Source of the DNA: Gammaproteobacteria bacterium
Lineage (GTDB): Bacteria > Pseudomonadota > Gammaproteobacteria > Pseudomonadales > JAUIET01
Length of the DNA: 64,000 bases
Direction of reading: 5' to 3'
Assembly: GCA_030431775.1 (NCBI GenBank)
Contig: JAUIHW010000014.1
Coordinates: 19,924 to 83,923 of the forward strand
In this document: positions 36,038 through 45,071 of the stretch, piece by piece
Layout of the letters: each line of letters opens with the position of its first letter
How positions within the stretch are numbered: position 1 is the stretch's first letter
Notes under the pieces: model-generated
The model's input: the letters and a program-made list of their open reading frames with translations, nothing else
Told to the model about the DNA's origin: nothing
Databases searched by the model: none
Translations under genes and position numbers: made by a program

Positions 36038-37252
36038 TCAGATTCTCTGCAACTGCTCACGCCAACGCCGAAAGCAGGAATTCAGTGCGAGTGGGGTTAC
36101 CACACAAGTAGCCGCAGCCACCATGACCATAGCGGCAAACACGGTGTCGCTGATCAGGTTGGGCCACAGAGATGCCTGATGAACAATTAACAGCGAGATT
36201 TCAGCCCGCGGTACCATGCTGACGCCGATTGTGATTGCGCCCGCCGCACCAGTGAGCGGGTAGCTTGGCAGGCCTGCACCGATCAGTTTACCGATAATCG
36301 CGACCAGCAGAAGCAGCAGGCCAGGCACGACTGCCTGGCCCAGTACTGAGGTATCAATGTTCAGGCCGATCGAGATGAAAAAGAAGGGTGTCAGAAACGT
36401 GTAAAGGTCATCAAATGATGGCTCCGTCTTGACCGCTTCCGGGTCGCCGCTGAAGATCAAACCGGCAAACAAGGCGCCAACCGCCAGAGAAAACCCCAGC
36501 CAACCGGCCAACGCGGCGATTACAAAGCCCACGCCGGCAACCAGCAACATGCGCTCCGGGGGAGTGCGTAATCTGCTTGCCGCAAGGCTCATGCGAGGCT
36601 CCAGATGACGGGCAAACAGGGCGCAGGCGGCCGTGAACAGTGCGAGCTTGGCAAGGAACAGGGCTCCGGTCTGGGTAACCACAGGCCAATGTACGGCATG
36701 GCCATTGATTAGCTGCGGCATGACTGCAAGTATTAAGGCCATCAGTGCAATACCAGAAATATCGTCCAGCTCGGCAACGTCCAGCACCAGCTGTCCACCG
36801 CCTGATTGCAGCAAACCAGCGTCTTCCCAAGAAGCGACTGCAACCCCTACACTGGTTACTGACAACGCTGCTGCGATAAGCAGTGCGGTAATAAACTCCA
36901 AGCCCAAAAGGTAGTGGGCGAGCAAATAGGCCAGGCCTGCGGCCAGGAAAAAATTGCCCAGCCAGATCAGGCTTGCCTGCGGCAGCTTTGCCAGCAATGC
37001 ACGCGGGTGGCTGTTCAGGCCCACTTTAAACAACAAGGCGACTATGCCCAGCTTAGCCAGCAAGTCAAAGGCGTGTATGACCTGCTCATTGAGGATGCCG
37101 CTGGTTTCACCGACCCACCCCAATAGCAGTCCGTACAGCAGGTATGCGACCAGTGGCGGCAATTGAGCGCGTTCAAACAGGCTTTTGAGCAATATCACGG
37201 CCACGCTGGATGCGCCGATTAATAAAACAGGCAGGCTATCAAGTCCATTCAT
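36038..37252 (-). CDS. Cation:proton antiporter, CPA2 (KefB/YbaL-like) without RCK domain
   Basis: A 404-residue membrane protein with about twelve hydrophobic segments in the Na+/H+ exchanger fold; the GLLLGWVGE and ELDDISGIALMALILA (paired Asp/Glu on the ion path) segments are typical of CPA2. The cytosolic NAD-binding RCK/TrkA-N domain found in KefB and KefC is missing, so ligand gating would differ. It lies 40 bases after the glycogen phosphorylase gene in an operon that begins with ftsH. Likely role: K+ or Na+/H+ balance during energy limitation. Confidence 0.87.
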   Translation of the reverse strand: MNGLDSLPVLLIGASSVAVILLKSLFERAQLPPLVAYLLYGLLLGWVGETSGILNEQVIHAFDLLAKLGIVALLFKVGLNSHPRALLAKLPQASLIWLGNFFLAAGLAYLLAHYLLGLEFITALLIAAALSVTSVGVAVASWEDAGLLQSGGGQLVLDVAELDDISGIALMALILAVMPQLINGHAVHWPVVTQTGALFLAKLALFTAACALFARHLEPRMSLAASRLRTPPERMLLVAGVGFVIAALAGWLGFSLAVGALFAGLIFSGDPEAVKTEPSFDDLYTFLTPFFFISIGLNIDTSVLGQAVVPGLLLLLVAIIGKLIGAGLPSYPLTGAAGAITIGVSMVPRAEISLLIVHQASLWPNLISDTVFAAMVMVAAATCVVTPLALNSCFRRWREQLQRI

Positions 37253-37292
37253 GTCATGAGCAACCCGTTATAGAGCGAGCATTCTGGTTCTA

Positions 37293-39854
37293 TCAGTGAC
37301 CAGGGTACCAACTGATGAAAGGCATTTCCAAAGGCGGAGTCACGGTTGGCAGTGCAACAATCGCTCTTGGAGTGAAATCACTGCAGGGGCGATCGGTCTG
37401 GATCACGGCACTGAACCAATGTGCATTGATGGCACCACTCAGGCTGCCGTCATGCTTCATCAAAGGAATATCTGCATACTCTGTGTCCATGGGGTGCTCC
37501 GTGGTATTGGAATAAAGCTGTACCGCGATACAATCCAGTGGAACTTCGCCCAGGTACAAAGCGACACTGAATCGCAGGCAGTCGCCAATTTCCTCGATTT
37601 CCAGGTCACCCCAATGCAAATCATGCCAGTTTTCACTGAGTATCTGCGCGTACTGCTGCAGGTTTTGAGCCAACTCAACATTTGCTGATGTCCGCCGATG
37701 GTAGCGCTGACAACTTGGGACATACAGGTCCCGCGTGTAGTCACTGAGCATGCGATTGGTACTGAAGCGTGGGGTCAACTCCGACATACTGATGCGCATC
37801 CGGGCAATCCAGCCTCTTGGCAGGCCATCGTGATCGCGTGCATAAAACTCCGGGATCACCTGTTGCTCCAGCAATTCATACAACAGCTCAGCATCAGCGG
37901 TATCCTGGCCTTCGGCATTGCCACCCCTCTGTTCATGGTTACCAAAACTCCAGCCGCCGGCTTCATCTCCGGCCTCTGCCCACCAGCCATCAACGGCTGA
38001 CAGATTCAGCCCGCCATTAACCAGAACTTTCATACCGCTGGTTCCACAGGCTTCCCAACCCACTCGTGGCGTATTGATCCATACATCAACGCCCTGTACC
38101 AGGTGCTGAGCAACCGACATATCATAATCTTCGATCAGTATGGCATTAGCACAGACATCCGGCCGTTCAACAAAGCGTGCCCAGCGGCGCAACATGTTCT
38201 TGCCGCTGTCATCTATTGGGTGCGCTTTACCCGCGATGACCAACTGGATGGGACGCTCGGGATTACTCAGCAATCTGGCCAGCCGCTCCGGGTCTGTGAG
38301 CAACAAGTTAGTTCGTTTGTAGTCGGTGAAGCGCCGGGCAAACCCCAGAGTTAAAGTGTTTGGGTCGAGAATATTAAGATGGCCGGTCAACAGCCTGACG
38401 TCTTTCTGTAGACGGGACTGGCGCTGAGTAAATTGTGCCCGGCAGTAATTAACCAGGGCTGCCCGGTTTTTATTGCGACAGTCCCACAGCTCCGCATCGC
38501 TTAGTTTGTCAATGGCATCCGTACAACCGTCGAAGCCGAGTCGCCAGCGTTCTTTACCGCAGGCTTTGGTCCACAGAATGTCTGCCGCCACAGAATCCCA
38601 GGAAGGCATGTGCACACCATTGGTAATCGATGAGACCGGGGTGTCACTGTAGGGCCAGCGAGGAAACAGTGGGTTAAACTTCCGCCGGCTGACCTCGCCG
38701 TGCATTTTGGAAACGGCATTGACGGAGCTGCTGATGTTCATGGCCAGATTGACCATGTCGAACTTTTGGTTTCTGCCGCCATTTGCTTGCTGGCCAAGCT
38801 GCCAAAACGCCTCTAGATCCGTGTTCAATTGCTCACAATAGCGGCCGAGATACTGGTTGAACAAGCCACGGTCAAACTGATCGAACGCGTATTCCACCGG
38901 GGTATGGGTGGTGAAAACATTACCAGCTCGAACTGCCCATAAAGCGGTTTGAAAATCACAGCCGTATTCCTGCATGGCATGGCGAGCGCGTTCCAGGCCG
39001 GCAAAAGCGGTGTGCCCTTCATTCATGTGGCAAATTTGCACATCCAGCCCCAGTGTTTCGATAATGCGCCAGCCACCAATGCCCAGCACCATTTCCTGAG
39101 CGAGACGTACTTCATCGTTACCGCCGTACAAGGTACCTGTTATACCCCGGTCGCTTGGCAAATTAATCTGTGAATCACTGTCAAGCAGGTAAAGAGTGTT
39201 TCGGCCGACGCTGACCTTCCAGACCCGAAGCAAAACATCACGCCCAGGTAGTGCTACCGGTATTTGTAGCCAACCACCTTCGGCATTGAGCGCCGGACGA
39301 ACAGGCAGGCTTAAGGTGTCGTTGTAGGAATACACCTCTTGTTGGGAGCCATCGATGTCGATGGTCTGGCGAAAATAACCACGTTTATACAACAGGCTGA
39401 AGCCAATGACCGGCAGGCCCAGATCGCTGGCACCTTTCATGAAGTCTCCGGCAAGAATTCCCAGGCCTCCGGCGTATAAAGGTAGGGCCGGTCCAAGACC
39501 AATTTCCATTGTGAAATAGGCAATTCCCCGCAAACCGGCCTCTGCCAACATATCGGTTTCCCAACCAGGGCTGGCCATGTATTCAGCTCTGAGCTGCTCG
39601 ACCTTTTCCAGTTCCGACAGAAAAACGGGGTCTTTTGTCAGCGACTCGATACCTGATAAGGATCTCTCTTGCAGTACTACATATGGATTGCGAGTTTTCT
39701 CCCAAATGTCACGGTCAACGCGCCGCCAGAATGAGTCTCCGGCGTGACTCCAGGTCCAGCGCAGGTCTTGTGCCAAATCCAGCAAGCGTTTGACAAGCTG
39801 CAGTGAGTCTGCCGGAATGGCCTTATCCAGTGCCAGTAATGACATGTTTCGCAT
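37293..39854 (-). CDS. glgP: Glycogen/alpha-glucan phosphorylase, short (DUF3417) type
   Basis: An 853-residue phosphorylase releasing glucose-1-phosphate from glycogen or maltodextrin. The N-terminal DUF3417 region (about 10-120, DLAQDLRWTWSHAGDSFWR) and the pyridoxal-phosphate lysine in EACGTSGMKVLVNGGLN mark the archaeal/actinobacterial-like branch rather than E. coli GlgP. The catalytic HMNEGHTAF and GFARRFTDYKR segments are present. It follows ftsH after 47 bases and precedes the antiporter. With two glgC copies nearby it completes part of a glycogen cycle; glgA and glgB are not in the window. Confidence 0.93.
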   Translation of the reverse strand: MRNMSLLALDKAIPADSLQLVKRLLDLAQDLRWTWSHAGDSFWRRVDRDIWEKTRNPYVVLQERSLSGIESLTKDPVFLSELEKVEQLRAEYMASPGWETDMLAEAGLRGIAYFTMEIGLGPALPLYAGGLGILAGDFMKGASDLGLPVIGFSLLYKRGYFRQTIDIDGSQQEVYSYNDTLSLPVRPALNAEGGWLQIPVALPGRDVLLRVWKVSVGRNTLYLLDSDSQINLPSDRGITGTLYGGNDEVRLAQEMVLGIGGWRIIETLGLDVQICHMNEGHTAFAGLERARHAMQEYGCDFQTALWAVRAGNVFTTHTPVEYAFDQFDRGLFNQYLGRYCEQLNTDLEAFWQLGQQANGGRNQKFDMVNLAMNISSSVNAVSKMHGEVSRRKFNPLFPRWPYSDTPVSSITNGVHMPSWDSVAADILWTKACGKERWRLGFDGCTDAIDKLSDAELWDCRNKNRAALVNYCRAQFTQRQSRLQKDVRLLTGHLNILDPNTLTLGFARRFTDYKRTNLLLTDPERLARLLSNPERPIQLVIAGKAHPIDDSGKNMLRRWARFVERPDVCANAILIEDYDMSVAQHLVQGVDVWINTPRVGWEACGTSGMKVLVNGGLNLSAVDGWWAEAGDEAGGWSFGNHEQRGGNAEGQDTADAELLYELLEQQVIPEFYARDHDGLPRGWIARMRISMSELTPRFSTNRMLSDYTRDLYVPSCQRYHRRTSANVELAQNLQQYAQILSENWHDLHWGDLEIEEIGDCLRFSVALYLGEVPLDCIAVQLYSNTTEHPMDTEYADIPLMKHDGSLSGAINAHWFSAVIQTDRPCSDFTPRAIVALPTVTPPLEMPFISWYPGH

Positions 39855-39901
39855 GGCTGGGGTTTCACCTCAAGCGCTTACAAATGCAGTGTTTTTAAGG
39901 A

Positions 39902-41827
39902 TCATAGTTGCTCTCTGTCCGGCTTAAGTGGCACGACGGTAGAAGCCTGCTGTTCAAGCCGCGTTTTAATCGAATCAATATCGGCGACACTCAGAGTCTC
40001 ACTTTCCAGAAGCTGGGCGGCACAGTGTTCCAAAAGAGTGCGTTGCTCCGAAATAATTTGCGTTGCGCGTTCGAACGCGGCAGCAGTCAGTTGCCGAATT
40101 TCGCAGTCGATTTCGCGCGCGGTCTCGTCGCTGTAAAGATGAGCAGTCGGCGACACTGGCTGGTTGTCCAGAAATCGATTGCCCACCTGATCGTAGGTAA
40201 CATGGCCCAACTTGTTCGCCATTCCGTAGCGGGTGATCATTGAACGGGCAATATCAGTCGCCTTATCCAGATCATCTGCAGCACCGGTCGAGAGGTGGCC
40301 GAAGAACAAATGTTCCGCAGCTCTGCCACCGAGTAATATAGTCATCTTGTCCTGAAGCTCCCGCTGGGTCATCAGGTACCGGTCTTCCAGTGGGCGCTGG
40401 ATGGTGTAGCCAAGGCCGCCAATACCTCTTGGAATGATCGAAATTTTATGCACGGGGTCGCTACCGGGAATGGCCATTGCTGTCAGAGCATGGCCCATTT
40501 CATGGTAAGCAATGATTTTTCGTTCTCGTTCGTTAAGCAAACGGCTACGTTTTTCGAGCCCGGCAATAATACGCTCGATCGCATTATTGATATCGCTCAT
40601 GGTCACGGCCTCAGCATCGCGCCGTGTGGCCAGCAAGGCAGCCTCATTGACCAGGTTAGCGAGGTCAGCGCCGGTAAAACCAGTAGTCAGTGCGGCTACC
40701 TCTTCAAGGGTTACCGCAGCGTCTAATGTAATTTTTTTCAAGTGCACTTTTAAAATGGCGGCCCGACCCTTGCGGTCCGGTCGGTCGACGAGTACCTGGC
40801 GGTCAAACCGGCCGGCGCGTAACAATGCCGGGTCCAGGATTTCCGGTCGGTTGGTCGCAGCAAGTAGGACGATACCCTCTGACGGGTCAAAACCATCCAT
40901 TTCGCTAAGTAGCTGGTTGAGTGTCTGTTCTTTTTCATCATGCCCGCCACTGCCAGGGTACATGCCGCGCGCCCGCCCCAGGGCATCCAACTCGTCAATA
41001 AAAATAATACATGGCGTCACCTCGCGCGCCTGTTGAAACAGGTCACGAACCCGGGCTGCTCCCACTCCAACGAACATCTCGACAAATTCCGAACCATTAA
41101 TGGAAAAAAAAGGAACTTCGGCTTCACCGGCGATCGCGCGTGCCAGCAATGTTTTTCCGGTGCCGGGAGGCCCTACCAGCAGTATTCCATGCGGGATATG
41201 GCCGCCCAGGCGGCCGTAGGCTTGCGGATCGCGGAGGAAATTAATGATCTCCTGCAACTCCTCCTTTGCTTCATCAACACCGGCCACATCATCAAATGAC
41301 ACTTCGCTGTGCTGGTGCTGATAAGATTTCACGTGGCTTTTTCCAGCCGGCATCAACCCTCCGCCTGCACCAGGGCTCATACGTTTTAAAACAAACCACC
41401 AGAACAGAAGCAGCAGTAGGAGAGGGCCAACACTGCCGATGAGCCGCTGCCAATATCCGCCCTGTTGACTGCCGGACAGCTCGGCGTCATAGTCAGCAAA
41501 TTGCTCTGCCATGGCGGGATCAACAATATTGGCTTTGACCGTCAATACACCGTCCGGGTCGGGTGAGGACAGTGTTCCGATAAGGTGAGTAGGTGATATC
41601 TCGATAGATTTAAAACGCTGATCTTCGGCAAATTGTCTGAATTCCGAATAACTGACTTCGCGAGTATTGCCGCTGTTTGTGTTCAATATGTGCCATAAGA
41701 AAAACAATAAAGCGCATATTAACAATAACGTTAAGTTGGGTGAGTGTAGTTGAATCTGCTTTGGTTTTTGCGGCTCGGGTGGGCCCGCATCTGGTGGCCT
41801 TTTGTTCACTTTATCAATTCCCGGCAT
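39902..41827 (-). CDS. ftsH: FtsH-type ATP-dependent zinc metalloprotease (accessory copy)
   Basis: A 641-residue membrane AAA+ protease. Two membrane helices ([14 protein letters not shown] and [12 protein letters not shown]) flank a small periplasmic domain; Walker A is GPPGTGKT, Walker [10 protein letters not shown], the second region of homology [20 protein letters not shown] and the zinc site [10 protein letters not shown] (HExxH). It is not beside rrmJ/folP where the housekeeping ftsH usually lies, and its N-terminal tail is long and Pro/Lys-rich, so it is probably a second, specialised copy. ATG at 41827 is chosen because a longer start would run through the FNR box. Start of the ftsH-glgP-antiporter operon. 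Confidence 0.9.
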   Translation of the reverse strand: MPGIDKVNKRPPDAGPPEPQKPKQIQLHSPNLTLLLICALLFFLWHILNTNSGNTREVSYSEFRQFAEDQRFKSIEISPTHLIGTLSSPDPDGVLTVKANIVDPAMAEQFADYDAELSGSQQGGYWQRLIGSVGPLLLLLLFWWFVLKRMSPGAGGGLMPAGKSHVKSYQHQHSEVSFDDVAGVDEAKEELQEIINFLRDPQAYGRLGGHIPHGILLVGPPGTGKTLLARAIAGEAEVPFFSINGSEFVEMFVGVGAARVRDLFQQAREVTPCIIFIDELDALGRARGMYPGSGGHDEKEQTLNQLLSEMDGFDPSEGIVLLAATNRPEILDPALLRAGRFDRQVLVDRPDRKGRAAILKVHLKKITLDAAVTLEEVAALTTGFTGADLANLVNEAALLATRRDAEAVTMSDINNAIERIIAGLEKRSRLLNERERKIIAYHEMGHALTAMAIPGSDPVHKISIIPRGIGGLGYTIQRPLEDRYLMTQRELQDKMTILLGGRAAEHLFFGHLSTGAADDLDKATDIARSMITRYGMANKLGHVTYDQVGNRFLDNQPVSPTAHLYSDETAREIDCEIRQLTAAAFERATQIISEQRTLLEHCAAQLLESETLSVADIDSIKTRLEQQASTVVPLKPDREQL

Positions 41828-41880
41828 GTCGACTTCATTGCAGAACAAGCCTATTCTAGAGATGACTGTGAGTTCGTCTG

Positions 41881-41894
41881 TTGATCCCAATCAA
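41881..41894. promoter_or_regulatory. FNR box, perfect, serving divergent ftsH and small coiled-coil genes
   Basis: TTGAT-CCCA-ATCAA, ten of ten positions, centre 41887.5. On the minus strand TAGAAT (41853-41858) and on the plus strand TATGCT (41916-41921) predict start points about 41 bases away on either side, so a single site can act as a class II activator site in both directions. Confidence 0.85.
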
Positions 41895-41962
41895 TATCAA
41901 TCACTGCTGCCTGCTTATGCTTGGACATTGTGTATGGCAGTTATCACAGCTGGGAGATAAAG

Positions 41963-42265
41963 ATGAGCAATGAAGCCAAAGAGTTTGGCGAACAGGCGCT
42001 TGAACGCATGAAGAAGGAGTACCGCGATACCGCTGATTTTTTGCGCCGTGAACGCGATGAACTCAAAGTGCGAATGCACCTGGCCAGTGCCGATGCTCGT
42101 GATCAGTGGGAAAAGCTGGAAAACCAGTGGGGGCACTTTCAATCCAAGGCGGAGCATCTGGGTAAGGCGACCGGGGAATCGGCACACGAAATAGGCGAAG
42201 CGAGTAAACTTGTGGGCGAGGAACTCAAAGAGGGTTACCGTCGAATTCGCAACAGTCTCCGGTAA
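41963..42265 (+). CDS. Small soluble helical protein of unknown function
   Basis: A 100-residue, highly charged protein predicted to be almost entirely alpha-helical (EQALERMKKEYRDTADFLRR, then DELKVRMHLASADARDQWEK), without membrane segment or cysteine. I do not recognise a named family. The ATG at 41963 has GGGAG eight bases in front and is preferred over an upstream frame start at 41921, which would overlap the promoter. It is divergent from ftsH across a perfect FNR box and convergent with the acyltransferase gene. A stress-related or apolipoprotein-like role is possible but unproven. Confidence 0.75.
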   Translation: MSNEAKEFGEQALERMKKEYRDTADFLRRERDELKVRMHLASADARDQWEKLENQWGHFQSKAEHLGKATGESAHEIGEASKLVGEELKEGYRRIRNSLR

Positions 42266-42276
42266 GCGCCACCGGG

Positions 42277-43728
42277 CTAACAAGCGGCTCGATAGGTGCG
42301 CTCGAAGCTATCGATCAACAGTTCGGCGAGCTGGTCTGCATTTGCAAGCAGCTCATAATCAGCATTGATTCCAACGCACAGTTGACCGTCATAGCTCATT
42401 ACGCCGATGCAGAACCCGATCTGACCGATTAGTGGGGCAAATGGATAGCAGCGCAACATCTTGGCCCCACAGGTGAACAATGGTTGTTGTGGGCCGGGAA
42501 CATTGGTTACATAGCTATTGATCGGGCCAGCGACGGATTGCATGGCACCTGTTGCCAGGCCGGGCACAAACTCCATGACCGCCGACATTGTCTGCACCGC
42601 CTTTGACTGGGACTTTTTGTTTAACATTGCGGTTTGTTTGACGATCAGCTCCAACTGCTTGCTCGGACGCTGTTCCTGCACTGGCAGATCAAGCATGATG
42701 ATAGAAATCTCATTGTGTGGAGTGCCATCATCGTTCTGGTTGTTCACCCGAATATTAACCGGCATCCCAATTCTAAAAACTGTGTTTTCGAGTTGGCATT
42801 TCTTCTGTTTCAGCAGGCGCCGTATTGCGCCGGTGACGATGACCAGAACCACATTGTTAATGGTGGTGTGCCAGGCATTTTTGATGGCTTTAATATCGTT
42901 CAGTGATATTTCGCAACGCGCAACACGCCGATGCAGGCATGGCGTGCCATTGACAGGTGTCAGTGATTGTTGCGCCTGCAGCTTGGCCCCCAGCAATTCA
43001 CTGGTCGATTCCAGAGAATCTCGTAACTGAGCTAGGGTATCCATCGGATGACCAACCGCATGCAACGCCTCCCGGACAGCGTCCAGAGAGTGCTTTACCC
43101 GTTGTTTTTGTACTGTCCGGCGCAATTGCGCTGTTGTGGGTGCCGGGCGCGGAATGAATCGTTTGGGACGGCGAGGCTTCGCCTTTGGGTTGGCACTTAA
43201 TAGGTGCTGAGCCAGCTCAACACTGGCAATACCATCGGCAATACAGTGATGGATCTTGTACAGAATGGCGAAATGATTTTTGGCCAGGCCTTCAATCACC
43301 CACATTTCCCACAATGGGCGGGAGCGATCCAGAGGGCGTGACATGATGTCACCTACCAGAGTATTCAGTTGAGCATCAGAGCCCGGCCTGGGAAGGCTGG
43401 CGTGGCGAACATGGAAATCAAGGTTGAACCGTTCATCATCAACCCAGACTGGAGGTTCAGACTGCAATTGCTCCAGCCAGGTTTCATTATGCACCGAGTG
43501 ATCTGTGCCGTTTGGCCACATCAATTTTTGCCGATAGCGGGGAATCTCATGCAGTATTCCAGCCACGAACTGCCTAAGTAAGTCGAAATCCACACCACTG
43601 TTATGCTTTCTTAGTGCGCCGGACTTGAATAGGGCCAGGCCACCGATATGCATCGGTAAATTTGGGCGTTCCAGCGCAAGGAAACCGTAATCTGTAAGAC
43701 TCAATGAGTCGAAATAGGGTTTTGTCAT
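42277..43728 (-). CDS. Wax ester synthase / diacylglycerol acyltransferase (WS/DGAT)
   Basis: A 483-residue bifunctional O-acyltransferase making wax esters and/or triacylglycerol from acyl-CoA. The catalytic HHxxxDG motif is HHCIADG at residues 160-166, and the C-terminal half has the family segments TSxPGPQQPLF-like (NVPGPQQPLFTCGAKM) and INSYVTNVPGP. The gene follows cbpM by 45 bases in a cbpA-cbpM-WS/DGAT transcript, an unusual partner for chaperones. Storage lipid synthesis under low oxygen would parallel Tgs1 of the DosR regulon. Confidence 0.92.
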   Translation of the reverse strand: MTKPYFDSLSLTDYGFLALERPNLPMHIGGLALFKSGALRKHNSGVDFDLLRQFVAGILHEIPRYRQKLMWPNGTDHSVHNETWLEQLQSEPPVWVDDERFNLDFHVRHASLPRPGSDAQLNTLVGDIMSRPLDRSRPLWEMWVIEGLAKNHFAILYKIHHCIADGIASVELAQHLLSANPKAKPRRPKRFIPRPAPTTAQLRRTVQKQRVKHSLDAVREALHAVGHPMDTLAQLRDSLESTSELLGAKLQAQQSLTPVNGTPCLHRRVARCEISLNDIKAIKNAWHTTINNVVLVIVTGAIRRLLKQKKCQLENTVFRIGMPVNIRVNNQNDDGTPHNEISIIMLDLPVQEQRPSKQLELIVKQTAMLNKKSQSKAVQTMSAVMEFVPGLATGAMQSVAGPINSYVTNVPGPQQPLFTCGAKMLRCYPFAPLIGQIGFCIGVMSYDGQLCVGINADYELLANADQLAELLIDSFERTYRAAC

Positions 43729-43773
43729 GATACGTCTCCCGTCAGGAGCAGGCGAACGAAGTTGGGCATCCGG

Positions 43774-44073
43774 TTAATCGAAACCGTGGCGGCGCAGTTC
43801 TTCCCGAAGCTGCTGCAGCTCATCAATCAGTTCTAAACTCAGCCCAATGCCTGGGATATTGATTCCAAGGTCCTGGCGTAATCGCCGAGCCCGTTTACAG
43901 CGTTGCAGCTGATGCCAATCAAATGCCCATTGGGTGGGCGAATCTCCTTCCGGTTCGAGAATCCCGTAACCAATGAGATCGATCACAAACTGTTGTTCAA
44001 TACCAGCGATCCTGCAGACCTCATGTAGCTGGTAATACACCAGTTGCTCAGGATGGCTGCCGTGCTTTTCCAT
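43774..44073 (-). CDS. cbpM: Chaperone modulator CbpM
   Basis: A 99-residue MerR-like helical protein that binds the J-domain of CbpA and blocks its co-chaperone activity. Features: QLVYYQLHEVCRIAGIEQQF start and the RARRLRQDLGINIPGIGLSLELIDEL segment. ATG at 44073 overlaps the cbpA stop by one base (TGATG), so translation is coupled. Confidence 0.9.
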   Translation of the reverse strand: MEKHGSHPEQLVYYQLHEVCRIAGIEQQFVIDLIGYGILEPEGDSPTQWAFDWHQLQRCKRARRLRQDLGINIPGIGLSLELIDELQQLREELRRHGFD

Positions 44074-45041
44074 CAGGCACCTCCCAGTGATTTGCGTGGA
44101 TTGAAGCTGCATCGCTCGGCAAGCTGCCGGTAAAGATCTTCACACGGTTTCGACAACTCGGGTGGGTTGCATAGCTGCAGCGTACAGGTTAGGTCGCCCG
44201 CGGGAGAGCCCGGCATGCCACGGCCTTTCAGCCGTAATCGTTTACCCTGACGTGACCCGGCTGGAATGCTTAAGGAGACCTTGCCACCAGGTGTCGGTAC
44301 GGTGACTTTGGCGCCCAGTGCAGCTTCCCACGGAGTTACCGGCAGTGTGAGCCCCAGGTCGAGGCCATTTAGCGTGAAGAGCGAATGCGGAGCGATTTCG
44401 ACCTCTATGTAAAGATCGCCTTGTTCGCCCCGGGGTAACTTGGCACCCAGGTTTTTAAGCCTGAGGTGTTGGCCATGTGCCACTCCGGCGGGAATGTTCA
44501 CATCGATTGTTTTTGTAGTAGTGACGGTTCGGCCATCCGTCGTTATTGTTGGCTGCTGGTAGTGAAGCCTTTTCTTCCCGCCGCTATAGGCTTCCTCCAA
44601 GGAAATTTCTATGCGAGCATGAACATCCTCCGCGGAATAGGCGCGTTGATATTGCTGGCCATAGCGTGCCTGTGACGTGCTAAATCGATCGCCGAACACA
44701 CTTTGGAAGAAGTCGCTGAAGCCAGCCAGGTCGTCACTGCTGAACTGATGGTGAGTAAAATGGCCTGGGCCAGCATACTGTTCCTGCCAATCAGGCGGCG
44801 GTCGAAACTCTTCACCAGCGCGGAAGCCCTGGCTCCGCAGCTGGTCGTACGCCGCCCGTTGCTCCTCATTTCTGAGAACTTCGTACGCCTCACTGAGCTC
44901 TTTGAATCTGTCCTCTGCATCCGGTTCTTTGCTGACATCCGGATGGTATTTTCTGGCCAGCTTTCGATAGGCGCGCTTGATTTCTTCATCGGAAGCTGTG
45001 GCAGCGACGCCCAGTATCTTATAGTAATCCTGAAACTGCAT
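44073..45041 (-). CDS. cbpA: Curved DNA-binding / DnaJ-class co-chaperone CbpA
   Basis: A 322-residue type II (zinc-finger-less) Hsp40. The J-domain is at 1-70 with HPD at 33-35, followed by a Gly/Phe-containing linker and two beta-sandwich substrate domains (RIEISLEEAYSGGKKRL, VTVPTPGGKVSLSIPAGSRQG). CbpA stimulates DnaK and binds DNA in stationary phase. First intact gene of a cbpA-cbpM-WS/DGAT operon, whose upstream region contains a decayed reading frame and an FNR box. Confidence 0.93.
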   Translation of the reverse strand: MQFQDYYKILGVAATASDEEIKRAYRKLARKYHPDVSKEPDAEDRFKELSEAYEVLRNEEQRAAYDQLRSQGFRAGEEFRPPPDWQEQYAGPGHFTHHQFSSDDLAGFSDFFQSVFGDRFSTSQARYGQQYQRAYSAEDVHARIEISLEEAYSGGKKRLHYQQPTITTDGRTVTTTKTIDVNIPAGVAHGQHLRLKNLGAKLPRGEQGDLYIEVEIAPHSLFTLNGLDLGLTLPVTPWEAALGAKVTVPTPGGKVSLSIPAGSRQGKRLRLKGRGMPGSPAGDLTCTLQLCNPPELSKPCEDLYRQLAERCSFNPRKSLGGA

Positions 45042-45071
45042 AGCTAAGGAGTCTAAAACATGCTGTATGAG

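Noticed and set aside
41828..41890. Longer ftsH start
   Set aside because: It would begin inside the perfect FNR box and downstream of the predicted -10 region, so it would not be on the transcript.
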